Part shown: positions 1 to 9,782 of the stretch, piece after piece
Layout of the letters: every line of letters starts with the position of its first letter
Position numbering within the stretch: position 1 is the stretch's first letter
DNA from: Bryoerythrophyllum caledonicum
Taxonomy: Eukaryota > Streptophyta > Bryopsida > Pottiales > Pottiaceae
Reading direction: 5' to 3'
Length of the DNA: 64,000 nucleotides
NCBI GenBank assembly: GCA_963971425.1
Contig: OZ020518.1
Coordinates: 6,241,989 to 6,305,988 of the forward strand
The notes under the pieces: generated by a model
What the model saw: only the letters and a program-made list of their open reading frames with translations
Databases searched by the model: none
Told to the model about the DNA's origin: nothing
Position numbers and translations under genes: made by a program

Positions 1-2
1 AG

Positions 3-353
3 GGGGGATATGACACATCACAAATTGATGCTTTCCAGAAAGGTAAATTGGTCCAACAGAGTAATGATTGTGATGTGTTGGGAGACAATTGTCAGGTTGG
101 GAAAACATCCGTAAATCATGCATCTAGACAACCTCATATCTTGACTACACATGAGAAGCTTATTCAGGAGGCAAGAAAAATCTTGAGTGAGATTGAAAGT
201 ATGGTCATGGAAGACAGTAACATTGCAATGAGTGCTGTAGCCCATCTTGCCGTTGTGCGAGGACAATTGATCGATTGTCAAGCCTTAGCTTCTACAGGTC
301 TTTTACATCCAGCATTACAATCTTCTTTTTCCCTTGGCGAATGTGATAATTGA
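3..353 (+). pseudogene. C-terminal end of a SWIM-type MULE transposase
   Basis: The frame is open from the window edge to a stop at 351-353, so this is the tail of a longer gene to the left. The motif STGLLHPALQSSF near the end closely resembles NAGLLHPASQPLF at the end of the minus-strand MULE transposase at 50940-51608, which is what names it. The preceding stretch (EKLIQEARKILSEIESM...) looks helical. Homology with the other copy seems to pass into another frame near the stop, so this copy is probably decayed. The catalytic part lies outside the window. The family name is inferred from similarity within this window. Confidence 0.6.
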
Positions 354-899
354 ACACGACGCCAAAAGAGCTTTTTGGAGGGATCATCTGACAGAGGGGA
401 TTAAAAACGAGCGCGTATTGAACAATGAATATATTTATAGGTACTAGTATAGGTAGAAGTATTGTTTTTGGATATGCAAGTACCATGTGAAACATGCTTA
501 GAGAGAAGTATGGTGGTTTTAACTACCAAGTGTAATGGTTTGCATATGTTTTGTTTTATAGTGAAATTTGTCTTAGTATTTTTCTTTATTCCAATATCAA
601 ATCTTTTATCATTTTGTAGTATTTTTTAAACATAAAATATTAATTATGATTAACTAAGTTTCTTTCAATCTACCATAGTATACCTTAGTATATGTGTTAA
701 CTTACTTTGTTTTCCATTCTTCTTTAATCTAATAATCTCCAAAGGAAAAAATTCTCTCAATGACTTCTTGAAGGTTAGGTCATATTCCCATGGTATCAAT
801 CAAAAACCTTCCTCTACAAAAAGTTTGTTATAGATCAAGAAAATCTTAGACCTTCAAATTGGAAGTATAATTTCCTCCCAAATTTAATGAAAAATTTAC
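354..899. other. AT-rich spacer, no gene seen
   Basis: No frame longer than about 60 codons carries a recognisable motif. The DNA is AT-rich and follows the transposase tail. The far end of the TTAA element that finishes near 1140 may lie in here, but I could not find it. Confidence 0.5.
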
Positions 900-1144
900 A
901 TTGTTTTTAATTTCAGACGGGGAGAATGGAGCCATTGGAAAGTCCCCATTTATCACTTTGAGTGGTACTAACTTTCAAACCACAAATCCAAAAATAATAA
1001 AAATACCTCCAAATGGCTCTAACTAGAGACAACATAGTATAAAAGTTTCCAAAACCAAGGATTTTTTTTCTTCAAATTTTAGGATCCTATCCAAAATCGA
1101 AAACACCCCCCCCTCAAAAAGAGATTTGGTACTTTAGGAGTTAA
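900..1144 (-). repeat. Partial TTAA-flanked element (family II)
   Basis: Read on the minus strand from 1144, this begins TTAA then CTCCTAAAGTACC and then follows the left part of the complete element at 55543-56467 closely. Shared words include ACCAAATCTCTTT, CCTAAAAT, ATTTGTGGTTTGAAAG and TTAGTACCACT. Only about 240 bp can be aligned by eye and the other terminus was not found, so this is a truncated or diverged copy. Confidence 0.6.
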
Positions 1145-1195
1145 GCTATTCATAAATAAATTACTTTGATCAACATTACAACTAACCTACTATAC

Positions 1196-1400
1196 ATGTT
1201 TCTAAATACTATATATAATACTAAATACTATATATTATATAGTATATATAGTGTCAAATATTGACAAATATGTAGTATTTAAAAAAATAGTATCAAATAT
1301 TGAAAAATTGTATAATAAAAATTTGTAATACATAATATATTTTATATAAATTGTAATATAGTATTTAGAAACGAGTATATATAAATATTTGACACTATAT
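1196..1400. repeat. TA-rich inverted repeat
   Basis: TTTCTAAATACTATATATA near 1199 is mirrored by AATATAGTATTTAGAAAC near 1353. AGTGTCAAATATTGAC near 1250 is mirrored by AAATATTTGACACTA near 1384. The whole block can fold into a long hairpin and is almost pure A+T. It may be a small MITE or simple-sequence palindrome. No flanking duplication was identified. Confidence 0.5.
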
Positions 1401-2130
1401 ATATATTGTATAGATTTGTTATTTGAAGTGCAAACTTTATATGTTAAAATCTTTAAACACAAAATGAAAAATGAAATCACAGGTGACAACCCTGGTACAT
1501 AAATATGTTGTCCATTAAAATTAGACAATGATAACTCTTAAAGATCCAAGAAACCGCATATGGGTTGCAACATGATGTTTTATGTGTATTTGATATACAA
1601 GGTATAAGAATTGGTTTATACAATGGTTTCAATTCTTTTTGTGTTGAGACCGATCCAATGATACATGATAATTTGATTTAGATCATTATTGCACTACTAC
1701 ATGTTTGAGAAGTTGCAAAATGGTCATGTATTACATGCATGGTGCCATATTTGAGCATGATAAGGTTCAAATATAAGGTTAATGGATTGGTGGAAACATT
1801 GCTTATTTGCCCTTGAACAACGTCAATTCTTAGATTGGGCAGCGTGAACGTCAATCTGCAGATCTTACTTTCTCTCTCTTTATATAAGTTCTGCAAGCAA
1901 AGTGAAGGAAGCAATGATGTATCACATATTTCAAATTTCACTTCCAGGACAATTACGAGGCATATGCAAGCATCAATTTCACAACTGATCATCAAAATGT
2001 ATTGAATTGAAAAAGTCACTACAAAAAAATCAAAATGAGACCATCTAAGCATGAAACTCATTGATTTGCTTGCAGCTGCTTACTTCTGTGAGCTAAATAA
2101 TATGATTTTGCAAAGATGAAGAGCAATTGC
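1401..2130. other. Spacer, no supported gene
   Basis: A 127-codon minus-strand frame (1678-2061) is open but has no recognisable motif and no neighbour support. The plus strand is broken throughout until the NB-ARC fragment begins near 2133. Confidence 0.4.
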
Positions 2131-2132
2131 TT

Positions 2133-3262
2133 AGAAATATAGTCGTGCAATTCCACTGACTTTGCTGGCAAGGAAGCAACGATATGGTATGGGTGGGCAT
2201 ATGAAGGATGTGTTGAAGATGCTTGATGGTGTGAGAATCTTAACCCTTTAGCGCCCAGGGATGTTTCTGGAAAAACCAAGATTTCTGTTGATTTTTTTCT
2301 TTGAACCGGAATTGATGGAAATTCAATGACTAATATTAATATCTAACCTTACAAAATTGAACTAAACCCATGATCTCAACTTTGGGAAAATTTTGCACAA
2401 CATCCAACCGTTGATGGAATAGATGATAGTGTTTAAAGTTACCGTATTTTGGTAGTGAAAACTCTGGAATTTGGAGGGTGTACTACTTTAACTATCAATA
2501 GAGTCTTGCAAGAATTTTTTTAATTTTGAATTAGAGCGGTCCACATGTGCATTAGGTTGATAGCTTCGCATTGACATATTATATGTGAAGAAAATATTTA
2601 TACCCAATTATTGGTGATTTTTTTTCTTTTTTCTACTTGGTTGTATACAAAAATGTTCCAACCTTATACGAATCAAAACGGAAGTTTCGTATGTGAGGAG
2701 AGAGATCAAGTTCAATCACAAGTTTTGTGAAGAATGTCTTAGAGACCAAGTTCAATCAAAATTTAAGACCAAAATCAATGTGTATGTGTGAAATACAACA
2801 TAGTATGTGGCATAGTATTCACTATATTCACTGTATTTTAGTGTATTTGGTGTATTTTGTGTTGTATTCCTAGCTTTTCCAAGAGTTCTATAAATCCAAA
2901 TCATGAACTGATTGTTGGAGAGTGTTTGTGTAATGAGTGCGCAAATCTGATACTCGTATCTCAAAGCCTAGTTCCTCATGGATTTCATGCAAATTGAGTT
3001 TGAGCACCTCCGGAGTCCCATTTCGGGCTTCCTGGGCGTTAAAGGGTTAAGCTTGGTGGGCACGGGTGGTATTGGAAAGACTACCTTTGCCATAGAAATG
3101 TACTTGTACAATCACCTTGTTTCACATTGCTTGTTGAAGGATGTGCAGACAAGGTTGAGGATGGATGCATTGTAGTTGCAGCGGGATCTCATGCATGGGA
3201 TGGGTCATGGTGATTGTGATGTGAGGAGCACAAGGAAATATGAACGTATGTTGATGCATTGA
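2133..3262 (+). pseudogene. NB-ARC (NBS-LRR-type) gene fragment split by a TTAA element
   Basis: The pieces at 2133-2243 and 3047-3262 belong together. The left piece ends ...MKDVLKMLDGVRI and the right piece, after one TTAA is removed, continues LSLVGTGGIGKTTFA. That is the P-loop (kinase-1a) of plant NB-ARC ATPases, preceded by the linker usually found there. Further on, LKDVQ and a diverged stretch QRDLMHGMGHG...CDVRSTRKYERM match the region after the P-loop, with an in-frame stop at 3173-3175. No RNBS, GLPL, MHD or LRR part follows, so this is a relic. NB-ARC proteins are intracellular immune receptors. The intact ancestor is inferred. Confidence 0.75.
2244..3046 (+). mobile_element. TTAA-flanked piggyBac-like non-autonomous element (family I)
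   Basis: The element is flanked by TTAA at 2240-2243 and 3047-3050. Its ends are CCCTTTAGCGCCCAGG on the left and, on the complement of the right end, CCCTTTAACGCCCAGG, an imperfect 16-bp terminal inverted repeat. TTAA duplication and ends starting CCC are the hallmarks of piggyBac-type transposition. The 803-bp interior has no transposase. A reverse-oriented relative lies at 43967-44654. The insertion sits a few codons before an NB-ARC P-loop, and the host frame reads through if one TTAA copy is kept. Confidence 0.8.
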
Positions 3263-3305
3263 GGTTGAAATACAGAATACATGATCCACACTTCACACCA
3301 GCTCC

Positions 3306-3506
3306 TCAATTGTTTGATGAAGTGCTTCGTCCTTTCTCCGAAGCTTTTGCGGCAAACTTGGGGTCGTCCACCTTCGCGCGCACGACCATCTCGCCGAGCG
3401 TGCTTTGGTCTAGAGCTTCCATGACCTTGGCGGCATCTGCGCCGTCTTTCATGATCACCCACGATAGCTGCCGGTTGCTGCCCGGCTTCAGCGGGCCCAC
3501 CACCAA
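3306..3506 (-). pseudogene. Possible RRM-like exon fragment, GC-rich
   Basis: The frame contains LSWVIMKDGADAAKVMEALD followed by QSTLGEMVVRAKVDDPKFA. This resembles the second half of an RNA-recognition motif (RNP1-like strand, helix, then 'G..v.V..A'). The block is clearly richer in G+C than its flanks, as expected for a captured exon. There is no first half of the domain, no clear start and no splice context. The call rests on a short pattern and could be chance. Confidence 0.3.
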
Positions 3507-3578
3507 TCATTGGGGCTCCAATGCAGGCTCATCCGCACACATGTGCGTGAGCTTATTGTTGGGTGGACTATGGTCGTA

Positions 3579-3664
3579 GGCACCACGCCGGCATGGGGAC
3601 TTGAACTCATAACCACCTCACCGGTGTGCCATGATCCAAATCACTACACCAAGGGCGTGGTGCC
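3579..3664 (-). repeat. tRNA-like SINE head
   Basis: Read on the minus strand, the 86-nt block begins GGCACCACGCC and ends GGCGTGGTGCC, a perfect 11-bp acceptor-like stem. Inside are an A-box-like TTGGTGTAGTGATTTGG and a B-box-like GAGTTCAAGTCCC (complement of 3596-3608). These are pol III promoter features of tRNAs and tRNA-derived SINEs. The stem is longer than the 7 bp of a true tRNA, so a SINE head or tRNA-like repeat is more likely than a functional tRNA. Confidence 0.55.
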
Positions 3665-3689
3665 TGATCTACCTAAATTCACATGTACA

Positions 3690-4670
3690 TGCTATTTGGG
3701 GTCTAAACTTAAAAAATCAATATTAATCTCTATATGGAAAAAGTCCAGACGTAGGCTTTTCCAAATCTCGGGCACGTTCCCATGGTTCCAATTTATATTT
3801 GCAATTATTGAAATTTCGTACAAAGATGCAAAAAGACCAGAGGTACGTGGGAGTATAATTTATATTCTCATCTGACTCATAGAAAAAAGTTAATATGCCA
3901 CCATAAAGAAAAAATTGTCAAGTGTGGGCATGTCCGACAACTCCAAAAACGTTTGCTAGGACACTCTAGTAAATCTGAGATTTCCAATACTAGCAAGTAA
4001 ATTATTTCCTTTCATGTTGTCAAAAAACATTTCTTGTCTTTAGTGACAAAATGCATTTTATCCTAAGTCAAAGATTTTCTCACGTTGCCGCACATTGTAG
4101 GGCAAGGAATAAAAAAAACTTCTTTTCCACATAAAGCTTTGAGATCTTCATATTTTTCACTTTTAATTATTTCTATTACAAGACGTGGTGTAAACCTTTT
4201 TATTGACCATTCGGATTATCATTCGAAAACATATTTTAATTCCAAAAAATTAAAACGTGAAATTGCACTTTTTGAACCTCCACTCCTTGCACACTTGTTT
4301 TGAATATGCTACACCCCTTTCTTTACCTCTAAAAATTGGTGTACACCAAGTTAATATCATGATCAACATGATGGTGTAAAATTCTGACTATGTGTAGTGC
4401 AAAAGTTTGATATCAAGTGAAGTCAAAGTCTGTTGATCCACTCAACACAGGGATGAAAATGAACCATTTTTTCTATTTCACACACTATTATCTTTCAATC
4501 CATGTGGTCAAAGTTGATGAAATCTTGAAAGTATGTTGTTTATTAAGTTTTAAATGATATCCTATAGTTAAAACTAGAAATAAATTTTTTTATTTCCTTC
4601 CTTACTCATTGCACTAAAATTGGCAGTTCTGAAGTGTTTTTAGTGTGAAACTGTCAAGGATATTTATGGG
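3690..4670 (+). mobile_element. TTAA-flanked element (family II), left end unclear
   Basis: The right end is ATTTATGGG followed by TTAA at 4671-4674. The interior follows the complete element at 55543-56467 over several hundred bases. Shared words include CCTCCACTCCTTGC, TTGTTTTGAATATGCTACAC and CTCTAAAAATTGGTGT. The left terminus is diverged or lost, so the start is approximate. No transposase is present. Confidence 0.65.
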
Positions 4671-4674
4671 TTAA

Positions 4675-5214
4675 CCAGCCTCTCTTATGAGGGGATTCCT
4701 CTCCTGAGCCTCTCATGGACTCGATCTGAACCAAAATCTCTAGAATGTGAGACCCGAATTCGATGTGTAGAATTATTTTATGTAACAGTCTCTAAAATTG
4801 GTAGAGAAAAGCAACCCTACCCACGGTCCCACGCCTTTTAGAAATACAAATTACGACACTTCGGCTCCACGGTTTAGGGAGAATGTGGGCATAACCAGCT
4901 ATTATCCACCACTTGACAGCTTCAACCGGCCATGGCCTGAATTTGACCGGTTTCCATTTGTTGCCCTTAATTTTGACCGGCCAATAAGGCGGCGAATTTC
5001 CTTTTTCATTGCAATGTCAACCGGCCAAAAACTTGATCACTCATATTGAAGCCGGTTTTACTTGTGTACCAAAATGATATCAACAAACAACATACTTTAT
5101 ACAACATACGACAACAATGTTCAAAGAACAAATCAACATACATCAACAATATGTAAATGATATCAACATACAACAGAAATGATCAACAATTTATCACCTA
5201 CAGCAAACAACAAC
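4675..5214. other. Spacer with AC-rich simple repeats
   Basis: There are repeated CCGGC/ACCGG words at 4925-5055 and a CAACA-rich stretch at 5080-5215. The 83-codon frame at 4798-5049 has no recognisable motif, and I do not call it a gene. Confidence 0.4.
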
Positions 5215-5310
5215 AATCTTCAACTATTCATCCACAGCAGGAATTGAACCTGAACTAACCCATCAACCGGTTGATGGCCATGGATTTACTTTTCTACCAT
5301 ACCTAGGTCT
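5215..5310 (-). repeat. tRNA-like sequence, possible SINE head
   Basis: On the minus strand a good B-box-like AGGTTCAATTCC lies about 40 bases downstream of an A-box-like TATGGTAGAAAAG. The spacing fits a tRNA-derived pol III promoter. No flanking duplication or tail was traced. Confidence 0.4.
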
Positions 5311-5984
5311 TAAAATCTCTTGAGGCCACAAGATGATAAAACAAAATAAAAAAACACAAAAACGACCTTCATTCTATATCATACCTCGGACTCTACTCCA
5401 TATCACAAACAGACATGCACACGAAGCTTTCCAAAAATCTTCAGAACCCTAAACCTAAACCTGATCCATACACGAGATGCATGCATCATCACTTAAATCA
5501 CAAACGAGACCACATGAAGAACCTAAAAAACCTCCAACAAACATGAACAACAGACATGCACAATGAGCACACACTGCTGAGATAAAAGACATAACTTACT
5601 TGTAGAATAGAGATCCACTGCTACCGGAGCTGTCATGAAGAAGTATCTTACACACCGATGGCTTGCTGCGAACTCCAAACTTTGAAGGGTGCTGCGAACT
5701 CCAAACTTCGACACGGATCAAGACTGAACTTCAACATTTATTTTACTGAGGTGAACTTGACAATCGAGACTGAACTCAACTGAACTCAAACTTCACTTGA
5801 CAGATCTAATAATGCTTTGAACCAGTGCGATGCGATGTTGTGTAGCGATGCTGCAATGATGCGATGCAATGCGGTGAATAAACTTAGTGGCATATAGAGA
5901 TCATCAAACTTCACACACGACAAAAGTCTTTTAAAAATGGACGAAAACTTCAGAACTGAAGGTCAACGTCCTCACCAAAAGCAG
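5311..5984. other. Spacer, no gene seen
   Basis: There is a microsatellite-like run of GCGATG/GCAATG words at 5826-5875 and a short direct repeat of 'GCTGCGAACTCCAAACTT' (5666 and 5690 areas). No coding signal was recognised. Confidence 0.4.
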
Positions 5985-6640
5985 GAACATGCGCTTTGAC
6001 GTTTGGATACGGATTTTTAATACATGGACGCCGCGGCAGTGCTGCTGCGGCGCATATTCCCCGGCGCCGGAGGTCTTTCGCGCGCGGCCAGAGGCGGGAG
6101 GATCTCGTCTGGAGCGCTCGGGAGCGCTGCGCCCGTTTCCTTCTCGATTCTCGTCTTTAAGTCCTGGAGCACCCGGGTTTGCGCCAGTTTCTGTCGTGAG
6201 AGCTTCTCCTAATAAATATCTGCCACCGACACAGCATGGTGAGGCATGCAGCCTACGGGTGGCTTCTGAAGTTATCAAGTTGGTATGATGGTGCAACAGG
6301 TGCCCAACTCACCTTGAGGTTTGGGAATCTTGGTGTTGGTGTGGATGATTTGCATTGGAGTGCAAATGATATCGACTCGAACGTTGTGAATCAAGAGTTT
6401 CTCCAGTGGAATGCCGTCGACAAGTTGTTGATCGTGCACTGCATCCATGCGTTCATGCACTTTCAAAACATGAATGACAAGTTTCCAACTGAACTTGGCT
6501 TGCCCTTTAAGAAGAAAAATTCAAAAAGAGAAATTCAAAACCCTAGGAGCCGGAGTGTTGATTCAGAGCGGAGGAGGTTGATTGAGAGCGGTGTCTTGAT
6601 GGAAATTCTTCCATCATGTACATACAAGTATTAGTCTTTA
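5985..6640 (+). other. GC-rich block with an unrecognised ORF (6236-6634)
   Basis: G+C rises sharply at 6000-6200, with open frames on both strands. A 132-codon frame follows (6236-6634), containing [16 protein letters not shown] and [21 protein letters not shown] do not recognise a family. The hydrophobic and aromatic composition of the ORF and the absence of stops suggest a captured exon or a small hypothetical gene. No introns or start context could be confirmed. Confidence 0.25.
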
Positions 6641-6734
6641 TATGTATGGATTTTAATAAGTAAGGAGTTGGGGTAAAAGGGGTTGGTCGTGGTAAGAACC
6701 ACGGTTTGAGGATTTGGGCAAGTGTTAGCATATA

Positions 6735-6965
6735 GGTGCTGCACCGCTCTTGTCACTGTTCAGGGGGGTAGGTAGCGGGTTGACTGGTATTTTTCCTGCC
6801 TCACTAACGAGCCAAGCCGTGGGCCGCCGAACCACTCGACGGGCTCGATCGGGTTCGAACCCGGACCGGCGGCGGCCACTGACCACGACATTTCCAGCCA
6901 ACCAAGTCCACGACTTGGCGATCAGGTTGTGCGAATCAACACCTTTATACGTCCGTACCATCAGC
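6735..6965 (-). repeat. tRNA-like sequence, possible SINE
   Basis: On the minus strand TGGTCAGTGGCC (A-box-like) is followed about 20 bases later by GGGTTCGAACCC (perfect B-box core). The B-box is self-complementary, so the strand rests on the A-box only. The block is GC-rich against AT-rich flanks, as expected for a SINE body. No terminal duplication was found. Confidence 0.4.
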
Positions 6966-7309
6966 TATCTTACGATAAATTTTATTTTTATTTTTATTTA
7001 GTTATTTTTATTTTATTTGACTTATCTTGTTGGTTGGAAGGTCTAAGTTTTTAGTCTTCCAATAAATAAAAGACTAGGGGATTTTATGTGGTTGAAAGTG
7101 GAAAGGATAAAAAAGTAATGAAGTACCTTGTGGGGTATTTTGGGTAGGGTGACATGGGCTGGAGTGCCCACGTCTACTTGAGGTGGAAAAGTTGGAAAAG
7201 AGATTCCTTAGTGAGTGAGTGTGTGTGTGTGCGGGTGAGAGAACAAGGGTTTGGGGCAGAACTTTGACTGTATGTAGCTCAACGAATTTTGTTCGCATGG
7301 AATTGAAAA

Positions 7310-7740
7310 TTTGAGGGTTTGTTCTTTGTCTTCAGAGATTTCTATACTCGTTTCAAAAATTGAATTCGGAGTTATGTAGCAAAAGTTATGAAGGTTTGTT
7401 TTTTTTGTGAAAACCCGAGGCCATTCATTGAGAGGCAGAGGTTTGACAAGCGATAACTTTTGCTGTAGTTCTTAATTTTCTTTGAGATTTGGAGGGTGTA
7501 TGCGTCTCTATTTTAGCTTTCTAGAAAGATATTACAATTGAGATTTGGAATTGTGAGCAAGAAGTTATAGAGATCTGAATGAATAGGGGTAGGCAGAACT
7601 CTGATTGTCTATAACTTTTGGACAGTACTTTAGATTGACTTGAAATTTGGAGGAGTGTTAGTTGTCTGAATTAGCTTTCCAGAGAGCTATTACACTTAGT
7701 ATTTGAAATTTTGAGTCATCTGTGTCACTTGTTTGAAGGT
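7310..7740. repeat. Degenerate tandem repeats of about 120-130 bp
   Basis: Three diverged units share 'GCAGAACTCTGATTGTCTAT'-like and 'TTAGCTTTC(T/C)AGA' words together with 'GAGATTTGGA(A/G)'. Such repeats are common in retrotransposon terminal or leader regions, but no reverse transcriptase, gag or paired terminal repeat is visible nearby, so no family is assigned. Confidence 0.45.
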
Positions 7741-8204
7741 CAGAGTCTTGGTGAAAGTTTACCATTGTGTTTTTGAACACTTCTTTTGAGTTTCTTAGTG
7801 TTTTTGAACACTTGAAGACTTTGGAGTTGAAGGATGGAGGAATTGAAGACTTGAGGCTTGACTTGAAGAGAAGAGAAGATGGAGACAAGTGTGTTGTGGC
7901 TTGTGGTCCGATTTCTTTTTTTTGTGATTCCAAGCCAGCTTTGGAGGCTAGTTGTATTTCAATTCTGTTCTTGTAAACTCTGTTGCGGCGAAGTGGGGTT
8001 AATTGCCCACACGGTCGTGTTTATGTCGTTCCCACCGGTGAGACACGTTTGCTGGTCACCGTGGGTATGAATTTTAGGAGCCAATCTTTCGGACGGTTTC
8101 AGCTTGTAGTCTGGCCGTCCCGTTTTACCCGTCCGAGGCCGTGGTTTCTTATCACCCACCTTTACCCTTAACCCTTTAGAGCCACCACAGGATAGGCCAA
8201 CGGG
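7741..8204. other. Spacer with an isolated TTAA-type terminus
   Basis: At 8168 TTAA is followed by CCCTTTAGAGCC, which matches the first bases of the family I TTAA element. No partner end was found within 1 kb to the right. No gene was recognised. Confidence 0.35.
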
Positions 8205-8280
8205 GAGGAGTTTGAAGATTGAAGACTGAAGACTGAAGACTAGAGACTGAAGACCTGAAGATTTGAAGATACGATTGGGT
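8205..8280 (+). repeat. Microsatellite-like GAAGACT/GAAGATT run
   Basis: About eight copies of a 7-bp unit, GAAGACT with variants, run without interruption. This is a simple sequence repeat with no other role visible. Confidence 0.8.
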
Positions 8281-8589
8281 TCTCGAGCAAACAATCTCCA
8301 GTCGCAGCCAGATTCCCTGCGAATTCTCAAGGCGCTCCCCTCTCTACACAACAGCGGAGCTGGATCGGAGCAGGAGCGGAGCAGGCAGCATGAGAGAGAA
8401 TGCAGACCGAGAGAAAATGCCGGAGAATGAGGCTGCTCCGGATAAGGTTTGGGCGGGACGTCCGCGGCTGACCGGGTATCGCCCGGGTATCGGGCACGAC
8501 GTTTTTTTCTCCACGCAGTTGCCCGGGCAGGGACTCGGGAGCTCCGCAACGACCGTGTGGGTGAAATACGGTGCTCCGTGAAATACGGT

Positions 8590-8817
8590 GCTACGGCCCC
8601 TCACCCGAGAACCAGGGTGGCAAATAGTGTTTAAGTGAATCTACCTCCAAAGTCAAGCTCTGGTCCCCTGGCTTTTGTAACTATCTCTGTCACTCTGAAC
8701 TTCTGGGCCCGCATTGATGCCCTTGACACGGCCCTTCACCCGAGAACCAGGCTGGCAAACAGTGTTTAGGCGATTCTATCTCCAAAGTCAAGCTCTGGTC
8801 CCCTGGCTTTTGTGTGT
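8590..8817 (+). repeat. Two tandem copies of a ~110-bp unit before the first exon
   Basis: The two units share the words CACCCGAGAACCAGG, GTGGCAAA or CTGGCAAA, and TCCAAAGTCAAGCTCTGGTC. Related units recur at 58707-58826 and 59190-59310 in the duplicated locus. They sit directly upstream of the first predicted non-coding exon of the ankyrin-PGG gene and so may belong to its promoter. Confidence 0.7.
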
Positions 8818-8819
8818 AG

Positions 8820-9012
8820 GGATGCTTGCCGTTCCGGTTGCGTTTTCGTCGACTTCGTTTCTCATTGTGTGCGTTGCTCCAAGAAACCAACCCCAGACGG
8901 TGATCGGGAGTCTTGTGTGGAAGGCAGGAGCTCGTGGGTGCTGGATCGAGGGTTAACTGTTGGGGTTTGCGGGGCTGTCTTCCCGGTGCTCGTTTGACGA
9001 CTTGACCGAGAG
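8820..9012 (+). other. Predicted non-coding first exon 1a of the ankyrin-PGG gene
   Basis: An acceptor-like GTGTGTAG precedes 8820, and a strong donor GAG|GTGAGTTCAG follows 9012. The block is duplicated at 9572-9782 with the same donor, and both are again present in copy B. Conserved donors with no long frame suggest 5'-UTR exons. A transcription start at or before this block is equally possible. Inference only. Confidence 0.45.
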
Positions 9013-9571
9013 GTGAGTTCAGTCTGCGCTATGTGTGTGCATATTCGATAGTTTTGCCGCTCGTGTCTGTCTGATATGAGTTTGTTGTTATTTGTAATCA
9101 TCTGTAAGACTTCGAAGTATGCAAGCTTTGTGATGTAGATTTGGCCTGTCTAGCCCATGGCTGGACGAGGTTGTTTAGGATAGAAAGGCTGTGCTCCCAC
9201 GTTCAGTCTAGCGCACCTGGTGCTTTGCACAGGAATAGACAGGATCTTTGCTCTTACAGTAGCTTTCTAGCGACAGATCTGGTTAAAAGTAGGCTTCTTC
9301 AATCTGCTAGTCATTGAGTTAGCGTTTTATTGCACTTCTAGGTAGAACCGTAGTGATTTGTTTTGCTAGATGCCATGATAATGGACCAAGTCTGTTTCAG
9401 CTGAAAGTATTTCACCTTTTACAGACTCTGGGAGCTCATCGAGTATATTGATCATCCACTTCCATTCCATGAAATCTTTCAAGTGTTGACAGTTAGTCGC
9501 CCTTTCGGAGGAAAGAGCTGGAAAACAATGTTTAGGCGACTCTATTTCTAAAGTCGAGCATCTGTTGGTAG

Positions 9572-9782
9572 TGATGCTTGCCATTCCGGTTGCGTTTTGG
9601 TAGACTTCGTTCCTCGTTGTGTGCGTTGCTTCCAGAAAACAACCGCAGAAGGTGAAACGAGAGTCTTCTGTGGAAGGCAGGAGCTTGTGGGTGCTGGATC
9701 GAGGATTATCTGTTCAAGGGGTTTACGCCATTTTATGATCGGGGCTCTCTTCGCAGTGCTCGTTGGACGACTTGATCGAGAG
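9572..9782 (+). other. Predicted non-coding first exon 1b (tandem duplicate of 1a)
   Basis: It repeats exon 1a (shared GATGCTTGCC, GTTGCGTTTT, GTGTGCGTTGCT, GGAAGGCAGGAGCT) and ends at the same donor, GAG|GTGAGTTCAG. The intron that follows also repeats the intron after 1a, so the duplicated unit is about 750-830 bp. Two interchangeable leaders could give alternative promoters or UTRs. Confidence 0.45.

Noticed and set aside
1678-2061. 127-codon minus-strand ORF
   Set aside because: No motif, no promoter or splice context, and AT-rich composition. It is probably a chance frame.
6848-6860. A true tRNA gene at the GGGTTCGAACCC box
   Set aside because: The box is self-complementary, and no cloverleaf with a 7-bp acceptor stem can be drawn on either strand.
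7310-8171. Retrotransposon LTR
   Set aside because: The degenerate repeats look LTR-like, but there is no paired terminal repeat, primer-binding site, gag or reverse transcriptase anywhere nearby.
7959-8549. 196-codon minus-strand ORF, the longest in this part
   Set aside because: It runs across the GAAGACT microsatellite and GC-rich promoter-like DNA. It is Arg/Ser/Pro-rich, shows no family motif, and overlaps open frames on the other strand, so composition explains it.
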